From NCBI GenBank assembly GCA_963837365.1, contig CAWIMW010000001.1, forward strand, positions 62,001 through 126,000: a DNA stretch of 64,000 nt. Direction: 5' to 3'. This DNA comes from CAWBXL01 sp963837365 (GTDB taxonomy: Bacteria; Acidobacteriota; Terriglobia; Terriglobales; Acidobacteriaceae). Both the position numbers and the translations under genes were made by a program. Under the pieces are notes generated by a model. The model made no database searches, was not told where the DNA came from, and saw only the letters and a program-made list of their open reading frames with translations. Below, piece by piece: positions 52,881 to 61,500 of this stretch; positions within the stretch are counted from its first letter, which is position 1, and each line of letters opens with the position of its first letter.

Positions 52881-53312
52881 TCAAGCCTTCTTTCGGTTTT
52901 CAGCTCTCTTGGTTCGCTTCTCATATTCAATGCGCAGTCTCTCGTAGCCTTTCATAAGGTTTAATAACTCGCTGTCCGCAAGGTTCTCAGCATCAATGAC
53001 CCGGTTATCGGCCCCGCTAATGGCATGGACAATTTCATCCAATTTCAGGTGAATTGCCCGAGCGTCTCTGTTCTGCGTGTTCTGAATCAGGAAAACAATT
53101 AGGAAGGTGACGATGGTAGTTCCAGTGTTGACCACCAGTTGCCAAGTATCTGAATAATGGAAGTGCTTCCCCAGCGAAGCCCATAAGATGATCGTGCCTG
53201 CCGCCGCGACGAAAGCGAAAGGCGAGCCAACAAGCTGGGCTGTCTTTGTGGACACTTTCCGAAACGTAGTACTAAACCCAGGAGATTTGGAGTCTGTTCG
53301 TTTCATCACCAT
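52881..53312 (-). CDS. Low-affinity iron permease family protein
   Basis: The protein has 143 residues from the ATG at 53312 (a second ATG at 53306 is possible). FSTTFRKVSTKTAQLVGSPF, then AFVAAAGTIILWASLGKHFH, then YSDTWQLVVNTGTTIVTFLI and VFLIQNTQNRDARAIHLKLD are the classic phrases of the low-affinity iron permease (Fet4-like) family. The charged C-terminus follows. It spans the membrane two or three times. Its role in bacteria is not established. Confidence 0.88.
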   Translation of the reverse strand: MVMKRTDSKSPGFSTTFRKVSTKTAQLVGSPFAFVAAAGTIILWASLGKHFHYSDTWQLVVNTGTTIVTFLIVFLIQNTQNRDARAIHLKLDEIVHAISGADNRVIDAENLADSELLNLMKGYERLRIEYEKRTKRAENRKKA

Positions 53313-53484
53313 ATTAACCAGCCGGCACCATACTGCGCGGTCTTTCACAAGTAGTCCATACTGAATATTCCCTAAGGGAGCGTCGTTGTGTTCGTACAAT
53401 CTTGCACTTGACCCAGTAGAGTCTGGTCCCGATTGTTGGCTCGATCCTGTCTCAGTATGTTGTTGCTCAGCGCAGGAGAGTGAT

Positions 53485-53637
53485 ATGGGAACAATCCTTA
53501 TTGTGGTCTTGATTTTGCTGCTTATAGGAGCGCTTCCAACCTGGCCTTATAGCGCTGGATGGGGATACTATCCCAGCGGCGGTCTTGGACTGGTTGTGCT
53601 TGTGCTCATAGTGCTCGTGCTGCTGGGTAGGGTCTGA
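53485..53637 (+). CDS. DUF3309 family small membrane protein
   Basis: The protein has 50 residues from the ATG at 53485 with AGGAGAGTGAT upstream. MGTILIVVLILLLIGALPTW, PYSAGWGYYPSGGLGLVVLV and the hydrophobic end LLGRV are exactly DUF3309. Function unknown; often found with CsbD genes, as here. Confidence 0.9.
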   Translation: MGTILIVVLILLLIGALPTWPYSAGWGYYPSGGLGLVVLVLIVLVLLGRV

Positions 53638-53763
53638 ATCAGAATGTCCATGGGGCTTATCTTCTGCGCCGCAGGAGAAAGCCCCAGGGTATTCGAAGGA
53701 ATGAAGGAACAGCGATATTATGCCCGTCAGGTTTGGGCACGTTCGCAGGTTTTGGCCTCCGGC

Positions 53764-54000
53764 CTAGGCGCGCCGCTGTTCCCGTTCAGTGCCCGTCTCG
53801 GTGGCCGGTGGAATCCGCCACGAGTCCACTTCTTGCTCTGCGGCATCTTTCGCGAGGCCGTATCGTTCCTGGATTTTTCCCACAAGCTTATCGCGATGCC
53901 CGTCAATAACGTCCAAGTCGTCGTCCGTTAGCTTTCCCCACTTCTGCTTTACTGTTCCTCTCACTTGTTTCCATTTTCCTTCAATTTGGTCCCAGTTCAT
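53764..54000 (-). CDS. CsbD family stress-response protein
   Basis: The protein has 78 residues from the ATG at 54000 with GGAGGAGAGA upstream. MNWDQIEGKWKQVRGTVKQK, WGKLTDDDLDVIDGHRDKLV and GKIQERYGLAKDAAEQEVDS cover the whole CsbD domain. CsbD proteins are induced by general stress in many bacteria, with no known activity. It stands between DUF3309 and bacterioferritin genes. Confidence 0.9.
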   Translation of the reverse strand: MNWDQIEGKWKQVRGTVKQKWGKLTDDDLDVIDGHRDKLVGKIQERYGLAKDAAEQEVDSWRIPPATETGTEREQRRA

Positions 54001-54255
54001 TCTCTCCTCCGCAGTGTTGGATTGTTGTGATGTCACCAGGGTTGGCGCGCTGCGCTTACCCTTTACCCACACTAAATGCAAGACTCATCCGCAAGAATCC
54101 GGTGCATCATGTAGTTTGCTCGGAATCTGTTCCGTCTGCGGCTACAGATTCTCCTTAGGAGGTGTACGTGAAGCCCTGTATGTACTGTAGGCAACCGCGT
54201 GGTTTAGCGTTGCCCTAAGGCCTTAAACACTCGAAGAAAAAGGGGAGGAGCAGGG

Positions 54256-54818
54256 ATGAAAGCTGAAGCAACCTACAAAGCGGGCGCGTTTGTTGCCGAT
54301 ATTGAGGAAATTCGTCGGCGAGCCCGCAAGCATATGGAGCAAGGTGCGGTGACCGAAGGATATCGGGCTGATCGGGCTACTGTGGTGGAAATCCTAAATC
54401 AGGCACTAGCAACCGAACTTGTCTGTGTGCTTCGCTATAAAAGGCATTACTACATGGCCTCAGGAATTCATGCGCAACCAGTAGCCGAGGAGTTTCTGCA
54501 ACACGCGAACGAAGAACAGGGGCACGCGGACAGGATCGCCGGGCGTATCACGCAGTTAGACGGCGAGCCGGATTTTAATCCGGCTGGCTTGCTTAACCGC
54601 AGCCACTCGGAATATGTGGAGGGCCACACCCTGACCGAGATGCTTCGCGAGGACCTGGTTGCGGAACGCATTGCGATCGATTCTTACGCAGAAATTGTGC
54701 GCTACCTCGGCAACGATGACCCAACCAGCCGAAGGTCATGGAGGAGATTCTCGCCAATGAAGAGGAGCACGCCGAGGAACTGAAAACTCTGCTGGAAACT
54801 TTACAGCAAAGCAACTGA
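54256..54818 (+). pseudogene. Bacterioferritin/ferritin-like protein, single frameshift near the C-terminus
   Basis: From the ATG at 54256 (AGGAGCAGGG upstream) the frame encodes a ferritin-like four-helix bundle. Ligands: Glu in NQALATELVCVLRYKRHYY and EExxH in HANEEQGHADRIAGR, then EDLVAERIAIDSYAEI. After DDPTSRR the true frame (VMEEILANEEEHAEELKTLL) continues one base later and ends with a TGA at 54816-54818. One missing G near 54737 would restore a 187-residue protein. As written the product loses its last EExxH motif and so the ferroxidase centre. It may be a sequencing error or a real inactivation. Confidence 0.82.
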
Positions 54819-54862
54819 AAGACCTCTTCCCATCAGCTTATTTCACGAACAAAAATCCAATT

Positions 54863-54901
54863 CCGTGGGCTCAAGCAAAAACAATTGCGCTGAGCCCACG
54901 G
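54863..54901. terminator. Bidirectional terminator-like hairpin
   Basis: Arms ccgtgggctca (54863-54873) and tgagcccacgg (54891-54901) pair perfectly over 11 bp with a 17-nt A-rich loop. It lies between the converging bacterioferritin and BON genes. A T-rich run (cctgtttt) follows on the plus strand. Confidence 0.7.
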
Positions 54902-54914
54902 CCCTGTTTTCGCT

Positions 54915-55439
54915 CTACCGCTTTACTTCGAGTTGGTTGACTACTTGCTGCACGTTCGGAACGGCTTGTGCGAGCTGCTGCGCTTCCTGGCGCTGAGGAA
55001 CAGACTGCACCGAGCCAGTCAGGGTAAGCACCCCATTCTTGACATCGTAGCTGATGCCTTGTTTATCCAAGTCCTTCGCGGTTAGGGCGGCTTTGTAATT
55101 ATCCTCGATAGCGTCGTCGGTATTCTTGGCAATATCCTTGGCTTCTGATTCCGCTCCTCTCGGCTGTACGCTGATTTCATTGACTACCATGCGTTCTCCG
55201 GCCGCGGATTGAGAGATTCGTCCGGCATCCTCTTTCGCCTCCTCCGAGTGGACCGTTCCGGTAAGAGTGATCGTGTTCTTGTCCTTGTCCTCATTCACAT
55301 TAACATCGGTCAGCTCAGCCTGCTTCAACGCATTGCTAACCTGGTCTTCATAGGAATTTCTCGCAGACTGTTGCTTTGAACAACCCATACAGAGTGTCAG
55401 GGCAAGCACTGCCAATGATCCAATGATCTTGGGCCGCAT
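54915..55439 (-). CDS. BON-domain lipoprotein
   Basis: This 174-residue protein has a signal peptide with lipobox LTLCMGC, giving Cys20. There are two BON domains: about 30-95 (NSYEDQVSNALKQAELTDVN, ITLTGTVHSEEAKEDAG) and about 110-174 (AKDLDKQGISYDVKNGVLTL, TGSVQSVPQRQEAQQLAQAV). BON domains bind phospholipid or outer-membrane sites and are typical of osmotic-stress proteins such as OsmY. AGGAGAACAC lies before the ATG. Confidence 0.88.
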   Translation of the reverse strand: MRPKIIGSLAVLALTLCMGCSKQQSARNSYEDQVSNALKQAELTDVNVNEDKDKNTITLTGTVHSEEAKEDAGRISQSAAGERMVVNEISVQPRGAESEAKDIAKNTDDAIEDNYKAALTAKDLDKQGISYDVKNGVLTLTGSVQSVPQRQEAQQLAQAVPNVQQVVNQLEVKR

Positions 55440-55787
55440 AGTGTGTGTTCTCCTTTTCCTCTAGGCGAGGATATGAACATTGGGACGACGGCAATTCTCG
55501 CCGCCCCAAGTGTCGTGACGTCAGGGCCCATGCTAGAGTCCCAACGGGCAGGGAGACGATCCGCCGTACGCTGTAATTTGGGAATCAGGAAAACCTACGG
55601 AGCAGCAGGGCGGTCCGGTGAACGCTCTGGGGGAGATTGGCCTGACATTTACCGGAGATATCGAAGGAATCTACACGATCAAGTGGATTGGAAAAGAATA
55701 ATGGACAGTCTATTCTGTGGGCGACTTCCCCTCCCCCCCAAGGCAGTGCCAGAGGCGAGCCTTTGGCACTTGCCTCCCGCCGATGAC
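55440..55787. other. Mostly non-coding; short open frame without start
   Basis: A frame at 55537-55701 on the plus strand reads PPYAVIWESGKPTEQQGG and LTFTGDIEGIYTIKWIGKE before a TAA. This looks protein-like but has no ATG and no ribosome site, so it may be the end of a lost gene. Nothing else is recognised. Confidence 0.4.
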
Positions 55788-56081
55788 TTACTTCGTCACT
55801 GGCTTCCTTGTGCTCCGGCGAGCAGAAGGTTTCCAGATGTAAAGATTGTCCTTGTCCGAGGCGGTTTCTACTTGCACTCCTCGAGAACTGGTGGCACGAT
55901 GAACCGCCGATCGAAGATTAACGACGCTTACTCCGCCCACTTCTTCGATTGGAACCTGGATGGCCGTCGCGGCCGGTAGTATCTCCAGCTCCTGAAGAAT
56001 TCCTCCTAGCAGATCATGGTGCTTTCCGCGGCGGCGCTTGGTGAGATCTGCAATCGGGATCCGTTTGAAGATGGGAACCAT
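55788..56081 (-). CDS. Small conserved protein of unknown function
   Basis: The protein has 97 residues from the ATG at 56081 with AAGGAGGTGTG upstream. It reads MVPIFKRIPIADLTKRRRGK, ILQELEILPAATAIQVPIEE and SVVNLRSAVHRATSSRGVQV. A basic helix at the start and a short conserved core suggest a nucleic-acid-binding or regulatory protein. I know similar unnamed proteins from acidobacteria. No function can be given. Confidence 0.65.
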   Translation of the reverse strand: MVPIFKRIPIADLTKRRRGKHHDLLGGILQELEILPAATAIQVPIEEVGGVSVVNLRSAVHRATSSRGVQVETASDKDNLYIWKPSARRSTRKPVTK

Positions 56082-56253
56082 AATCACACCTCCTTGATGG
56101 TGATCCATATCCATAATCCATACTTTTGAGATGCGATAGACATCCGTTTGGAGACGTTTAACGATTTCTTATAAATCTTTAGAAAATACGGTTAAAGATT
56201 GATTGACAATGCTTTGCGGCGCGGCAGCTCGTTCTTGGGAAATACCTTTGTAC

Positions 56254-56290
56254 AGATTTGCAGTGCAAGGTTGCATGCATCTGCAAATCT
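56254..56290. repeat. 10-bp inverted repeat with inner palindrome, upstream of 56345 gene
   Basis: The outer arms agatttgcag (56254-56263) and ctgcaaatct (56281-56290) are exact reverse complements. Inside lies a smaller palindrome tgca-aggt-tgca. A T-run (ttcacccttttttt) follows, so it could be a terminator, or an operator of the gene 55 bp downstream. Confidence 0.5.
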
Positions 56291-56344
56291 TTCACCCTTT
56301 TTTTGCTTTTAGGGTAAGCTTGAATCCTACTAAGGAACGAACGC

Positions 56345-56581
56345 ATGCCCGCTGAGTACGCCTGGCAGAAACCATACAGAGAAGCGATGTTGGAACTCGA
56401 TACCGTGAAGCTGCGTCAGCTGATCGCTGCGGCGCAGGAGGCCATCGCGGCGCGCCTAGAAGAGATTGGGAATGATGAAACAGTGTCGATGGAGGAGCGT
56501 GTAACGCTCGGGGACGCCCAACAAAATCTTAGGGTATTGCTTCGAACTAGCAATCGTTCCGAGCCACGCAACACCGCGTGA
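56345..56581 (+). CDS. Small helical protein of unknown function
   Basis: This 78-residue protein has AAGGAACGAACGC before the ATG. It is nearly all helix: YREAMLELDTVKLRQLIAAA, QEAIAARLEEIGNDETVSME, ERVTLGDAQQNLRVLLRTS. Resembles unnamed short proteins in acidobacteria. No motif for a function. Confidence 0.65.
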   Translation: MPAEYAWQKPYREAMLELDTVKLRQLIAAAQEAIAARLEEIGNDETVSMEERVTLGDAQQNLRVLLRTSNRSEPRNTA

Positions 56582-56744
56582 GTGGAGCCTTCACTCTTAG
56601 GTAAGAAAGTTTCAGGCGGCAGGCGGGATGGATGACAACAAACAGGTTTCTCCACGCCGCGCGGCAATCTTTGTGGTTGACGCAGGCAAACTGGCCTCCC
56701 ATGCCTGACATCGAAGTCCAAGCCTGGGGTTTAAAGGAGAGACC

Positions 56745-56915
56745 ATGCCCGGAAAGAAACATCTACGCGGCGTCAGTAATAAAGAACAACGGGAATATGA
56801 GCACATTAAAGAGAAAGCACAACGCTCAGGCCGATATGGGCGTCGAGCCAAAGAAGTGGCGGCGCGTACCGTACTCAAACAACACCGGACAAGAGGCCAT
56901 CGGAAGGGAAGATGA
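56745..56915 (+). CDS. Small basic protein of unknown function
   Basis: The protein has 56 residues from the ATG at 56745 with a very good site (AAAGGAGAGACC). It reads MPGKKHLRGVSNKEQREYEH, IKEKAQRSGRYGRRAKEVAA and RTVLKQHRTRGHRKGR. The KRAKEIAAxTVxKQR phrase is shared by small proteins annotated loosely as plasmid-stabilisation-like, with no known activity. It is convergent with the sensor kinase gene, 6 bp apart. Confidence 0.75.
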   Translation: MPGKKHLRGVSNKEQREYEHIKEKAQRSGRYGRRAKEVAARTVLKQHRTRGHRKGR

Positions 56916-56921
56916 AAATCC

Positions 56922-58532
56922 TTACTGCGAAGCGGTTACCCGTGCTTCTGCTGGGGTGAACGTGCGCACCGGTATTACCACTTCCACCCGCGTTCCGGGG
57001 TTGGCATTCCCCAAGTGCAGCTCTCCACCAAATTCCTTGAGCCGCTGCCTCATACCACCGATCCCCATGCCGATGCTGCCAGGTTGAAAGTCTGCAACGA
57101 GATCCCCGATTCCTTTGCCGTCATCCCGCACCGTCACCACGATTCGGGCTTCATCATGGGCCAAAGTAACCCAGCAATTGGGCGCTCCGGAATGCCGGAA
57201 AACGTTGGAGAGAGCTTCCTGAATAATACGGAAAACTGCTGTCTCGAAATCGGCGGGAAGTCTTGGAAAATCCGGCGGACGCACGTCGAGAAAGGCCGCG
57301 ATACCGCTGCGTTTGGTAAACCCATCTACATACCATTGCACCGCAGAGTGTAATCCCACTTCATCGAGCAACGGGGGATGCAGAAGATGAGATATACTGC
57401 GCGTCTGCCGGATCGCTCGATCAATTAGCGAGCTAACCTCTGCCGCGACATCGCTGGCCGGCTGGCTGGAACCATCAACAAGCATGCCGTCTAATATCAT
57501 TTTCGCCGCAATCAATTCTTGTCCCAGGCCATCGTGCAGTTCGCGTGCAATACGGCGCCTTTCTTCATCTTGGAGCGCCATCAAGCGGCTGGAGAGCTGG
57601 CGCAGTGCGGTCGTGCGATCATCCACCATCTTTTCGAGTCTGACCGCGGTCTCGCGAATGGATTGCTCAAGGAGCTTGCTGTCATGAATATCGGAGCAAC
57701 TTCCGTACCACTTGATGATGTTGCCTTCTGGGTCGCGGATGGGCACTCCGCGAGCACGGAACCATCGGTATACGCCATTCTTGTCGCGGATGCGATACTC
57801 AGATTCGTAGTTCCCGCCCCCTTTCAGAGCCCTGATCCAACAAGCCTCAACCTCCTCGGAATCGTCGGGATGGATAAACTTAAGCCAGCCGAATCCATAA
57901 CCGGCTCCAGGTTCGGCTCCAGTGAATTCATAGAACCGGTCGCTGATGTAATCGCGGTGGCCGTCTCCCCGGCTGCTGAAGATTATGTCAGGAGCAGTCT
58001 TGACGATAGCATCCAGTTCCAGGTGTTTTCGGGCCAGTTCTTTGTTCAAATTCTGTAATGTGGAGGCCTTGTCCGCCAGTTCCTTGGTCCTTTCCGAGAC
58101 CCGCTGCTCGAGGTCGCGGTTGAGGGCGGCGAGCTGTTGCGTCTTGCGGTGAAGGTCTGCCAGCACACTGACCTTCGCACGCAGGAGCTCAGGCACGACT
58201 GGAACTGAAATGTAATCGACTGCGCCACGCTCGTATCCCTTGAGCCGGTCAAGATCCGTGAGGTGGACCGCAGAAATAAAGATGATAGCCGTAGTCTGAA
58301 ATCGGGGATGTTGGCGGATCATTTCTGCCAGCTCAAACCCATCCATCACCGGCATGCTGACATCCATCAGTACAACAGCTACATCGTGCTTTAATAATTG
58401 TTCCAGCGCCTCTTTCGCCGAAAAGGCCTTGATGAGGTTTTCTCCCAGATCACTGAGAATCGCTTCGTAGCTGAGCAGCTTGGCGGGCTGGTCGTCCACC
58501 ATCAGTATGTTGACTTTTTCGTTTGCTGGCAT
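56922..58532 (-). CDS. Receiver-PAS-histidine kinase (HisKA_3) signalling protein
   Basis: The protein has 536 residues. Receiver domain 1-125 with phospho-acceptor Asp57 (VVLMDVSMPVMDGFEL). A coiled coil follows (LNRDLEQRVSERTKELADKA), a PAS/PAC domain (about 175-290, YISDRFYEFTGAEPG and KNGVYRWFRARGVPIRD) and a HisKA_3 dimerisation domain with the conserved His (RRRIARELHDGLGQELIAAK). A HATPase_c domain with VRDDGKGIG and SIGMGIGGMRQRL completes it. There is no TM helix, so it is cytoplasmic. The gene starts 12 bp after the stop of the poly-HAMP hybrid kinase, so the two form an operon. NarL-type kinases normally partner LuxR-type regulators, none of which is in the window. Confidence 0.92.
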   Translation of the reverse strand: MPANEKVNILMVDDQPAKLLSYEAILSDLGENLIKAFSAKEALEQLLKHDVAVVLMDVSMPVMDGFELAEMIRQHPRFQTTAIIFISAVHLTDLDRLKGYERGAVDYISVPVVPELLRAKVSVLADLHRKTQQLAALNRDLEQRVSERTKELADKASTLQNLNKELARKHLELDAIVKTAPDIIFSSRGDGHRDYISDRFYEFTGAEPGAGYGFGWLKFIHPDDSEEVEACWIRALKGGGNYESEYRIRDKNGVYRWFRARGVPIRDPEGNIIKWYGSCSDIHDSKLLEQSIRETAVRLEKMVDDRTTALRQLSSRLMALQDEERRRIARELHDGLGQELIAAKMILDGMLVDGSSQPASDVAAEVSSLIDRAIRQTRSISHLLHPPLLDEVGLHSAVQWYVDGFTKRSGIAAFLDVRPPDFPRLPADFETAVFRIIQEALSNVFRHSGAPNCWVTLAHDEARIVVTVRDDGKGIGDLVADFQPGSIGMGIGGMRQRLKEFGGELHLGNANPGTRVEVVIPVRTFTPAEARVTASQ

Positions 58533-58544
58533 AGTTCCTTCTTG

Positions 58545-61500
58545 CTAACGATGCAACCACATCCGCAATGCGGCTAGCAACTGCTCTGTGTTCACCGGCT
58601 TTGCCAGATACTCCGAAGCCCCCGCCTCCAGACACTTCTCGCGGTCGCCTTTCATGGCCTTGGCGGTAAGGGCAATGATCGGCAGACGCCGGAACGCGGG
58701 GATCTGCCTAATTACCTGCATGGTCTCATATCCGTCCATCTCTGGCATCATGATGTCCATTAACAAGATGGCTAAGTCGGGTGTCGATTCCAGGGTCGCG
58801 ATCGCTTCGCGACCTGTCCCGGCCGTTAGCACGCTCATGCCACGCCGTTCCAATACGCTGCTGAGTGCGAAGATGTTTCGCACATCATCGTCTACGACCA
58901 GTACCTTTCGCCCGATAAGAGCATCGTCTGAGCGATGCAGCCGCTCGAGCATGCTCTGTTTCCCGGGGGGAAGGTTGGCGACCACGCGATGGAGAAAGAG
59001 CGCAGTTTCATCCAGCAAACGTTCTGGCGACTCTACGCCTTTCACCACCACGCTGCGCGCCAGCGTATGCAGGCGGGCGTCTTCGTCGGGAGACAGTTCT
59101 TTGCCGGTAAATACAACGATCGGCAAATCGCTGAGCGATGGGGTATCCCGCAAATGTTCGAGGACCTCGAAACCTGTCATGTCAGGCAGCCGTAGGTCAA
59201 GCACTACACAGTCCACTGGATCTTCATGGACGACTTTGAGCGCCTCCTTCCCAGTCGAAACCATTACGATATCCACATCGTCGTGACCCAAGAGTTCGCG
59301 GGTGCTCAATTGCTCGGCTGGATTGTCTTCGACGACCAACAGCCTTTTTCGACGCGGAGTTGCATATTCCTTGATACGTAAAAGTGCGGCGCCTATTTCC
59401 TCTGAGGTGGCAGGCTTGGTAATAAAAGCGAATGCTCCTCGGGCGAGCCCGTGCTGCCGGTCTTCCTCCAGGGTCAACATTTGGATGGGTATGTGCCGCG
59501 TGGCAGGCTCTTGCTTTAGATGGTTGAGCACAGTCCATCCCAGCATGTCGGGCAGGAATACATCGAGAGAAACAGCCGTGGGATGAAACTCGCGCGCCAA
59601 GTTCAAGGCCGTGGCGCCAGTCATTGCTACCAGGACTTTGAAGCCTTTGTCCCGTGCCAGATCGCTGAGTACCCGCGCATAATGGGGGTCATCTTCGACA
59701 ATCAGCAGGACCATGTCGTCAGGTTGTAAATTCTCGCGGTCGTCATGGACCAGCTCGGCAGGAACCTCAGAAATGTCCACTGCCGCAAGTTGCAATGGCG
59801 AGGACATGGACATAGTTCGCTTTTCGGCCACCGGTACACCGGCAGGCCCAACGTAAGTTTGTGGCAGGTACAGGGTGAACGAACTGCCCTTACCCCGGGA
59901 GCTGTGCAACTGGATTTCTCCGCCCAACAGGTTGGCCAACTCTCGGCTGATCGCCAGGCCTAATCCGGTCCCGCCGTATTTACGGCTGGTGCCGGCATCT
60001 GCCTGTTGGAACGCCTCGAAGATGATGCGCTGCTTATCAAATGGAATACCGATTCCAGTGTCAACAACTTCGAGTGCGACTACCGAGGCCGCTCGGCTTA
60101 GGATTGGATGGTTCTTACTCCATCCACTGGCAGCCAGGGTGACCGACAGACGTACGCCCCCTTGTTCCGTGAACTTAAAAGCGTTCGACAGCAGGTTCTT
60201 GAGCACTTGGTGCAAACGCTTGGAGTCCGTGACCAAACTCCGTGGCAGATGGGGATCCGTATGAACATCGAACGACAGCTTGCGGTTGTCTGCTTCGTGT
60301 CGGAACGGGCGCGCGACCGTATCGAGCAGGCTGCCGAGGAAGATCTCCTGGGCGTCAACGGAAACCGTGCCGGATTCGATCTTGGAAAGATCCAGGATGT
60401 CGCTGATCAGATTGAGCAGGTCCGTTCCTGCACCGTGGATGGTGCGTGCGAACTCGACCTGCTTTGCGGTAAGGTTGCCGTCTGGGTTATCGGTGAGTTG
60501 TTGTCCAAGGACAAGAATGCTGTTCAGCGGCGTGCGCAACTCATGCGACATGTTGGCCAGAAATTCTGATTTGTATTTTGAGGTCAGGGCCAGCTCCTTG
60601 GCCTTCTCTTCCAAAGCACGGCGGGCCTGCTCGATTTCCTGGTTCTTTCGTTCCACTTCGACGTTCTGTTCCGCCAGCTGTTGTGCCTTCAGCGCCATTT
60701 GTTCGTTGGTCTGCTGCAATTCCTTCTGCTGAGTTTGCAATTCACCCGCGAGTTGCTGGGACTGTTTCAGCAACCCTTCGGTTTGCATCGTCGCCTCAAT
60801 GCTGTTCAACACAATTCCAATGCTGGCAGTGAACTGTTCCAGGAAGGCCAGTTGCAAATCCGTAAAGGTGCCGAGCGAGGCAAGTTCGATGACCGCTTTT
60901 ACGCGATCTTCAAACAAGACCGGCAAAACAATAACATTCTGCGGCGGCGATTCAAATAGTCCGGAGCGAATGGGTGTGGTATTTGGAGGTAAGCTGGTGA
61001 TCAGCATACGCCGCTTCTCTAACGCACACTGACCGACGAGGCCTTCCCCCACCTTTAACCGGCGAAGGTGGCCATCTCCAGCGTCGCTGGCAAACGCCGA
61101 AAGCAGCATCATGCTTGCCGAATCTTCGTTCTCCATTTGATAAATCACGCCGTGCTGTGCGTTCACGAGAGGGGCGAGCTCGGATAGCAGCATTCTTCCC
61201 ACAGTGGCCAGATCGCGCTGCCCTTGCAACATACCGGTGAACCGGGCGAGATTGGTTTTGAGCCAGTCTTCCTCAGTGTTGCGGTCTGTGGTCAACCGCA
61301 GGTTATCGATCATGGTGTTGATGTTGTCTTTGAGCTCTGAGACTTCTCCCGAGGCTTCCACTTGGATAGAACGAGTCAGGTCACCTTTGGTGACAGCTGT
61401 GGCAACTTCCGCGATTGCGCGTACTTGCCGCGTGAGGTTGTCAGCGAGGAGGTTCACATTGCCCGTGAGATCTTTCCACGTGCCGGCAGCACCGGGAACG

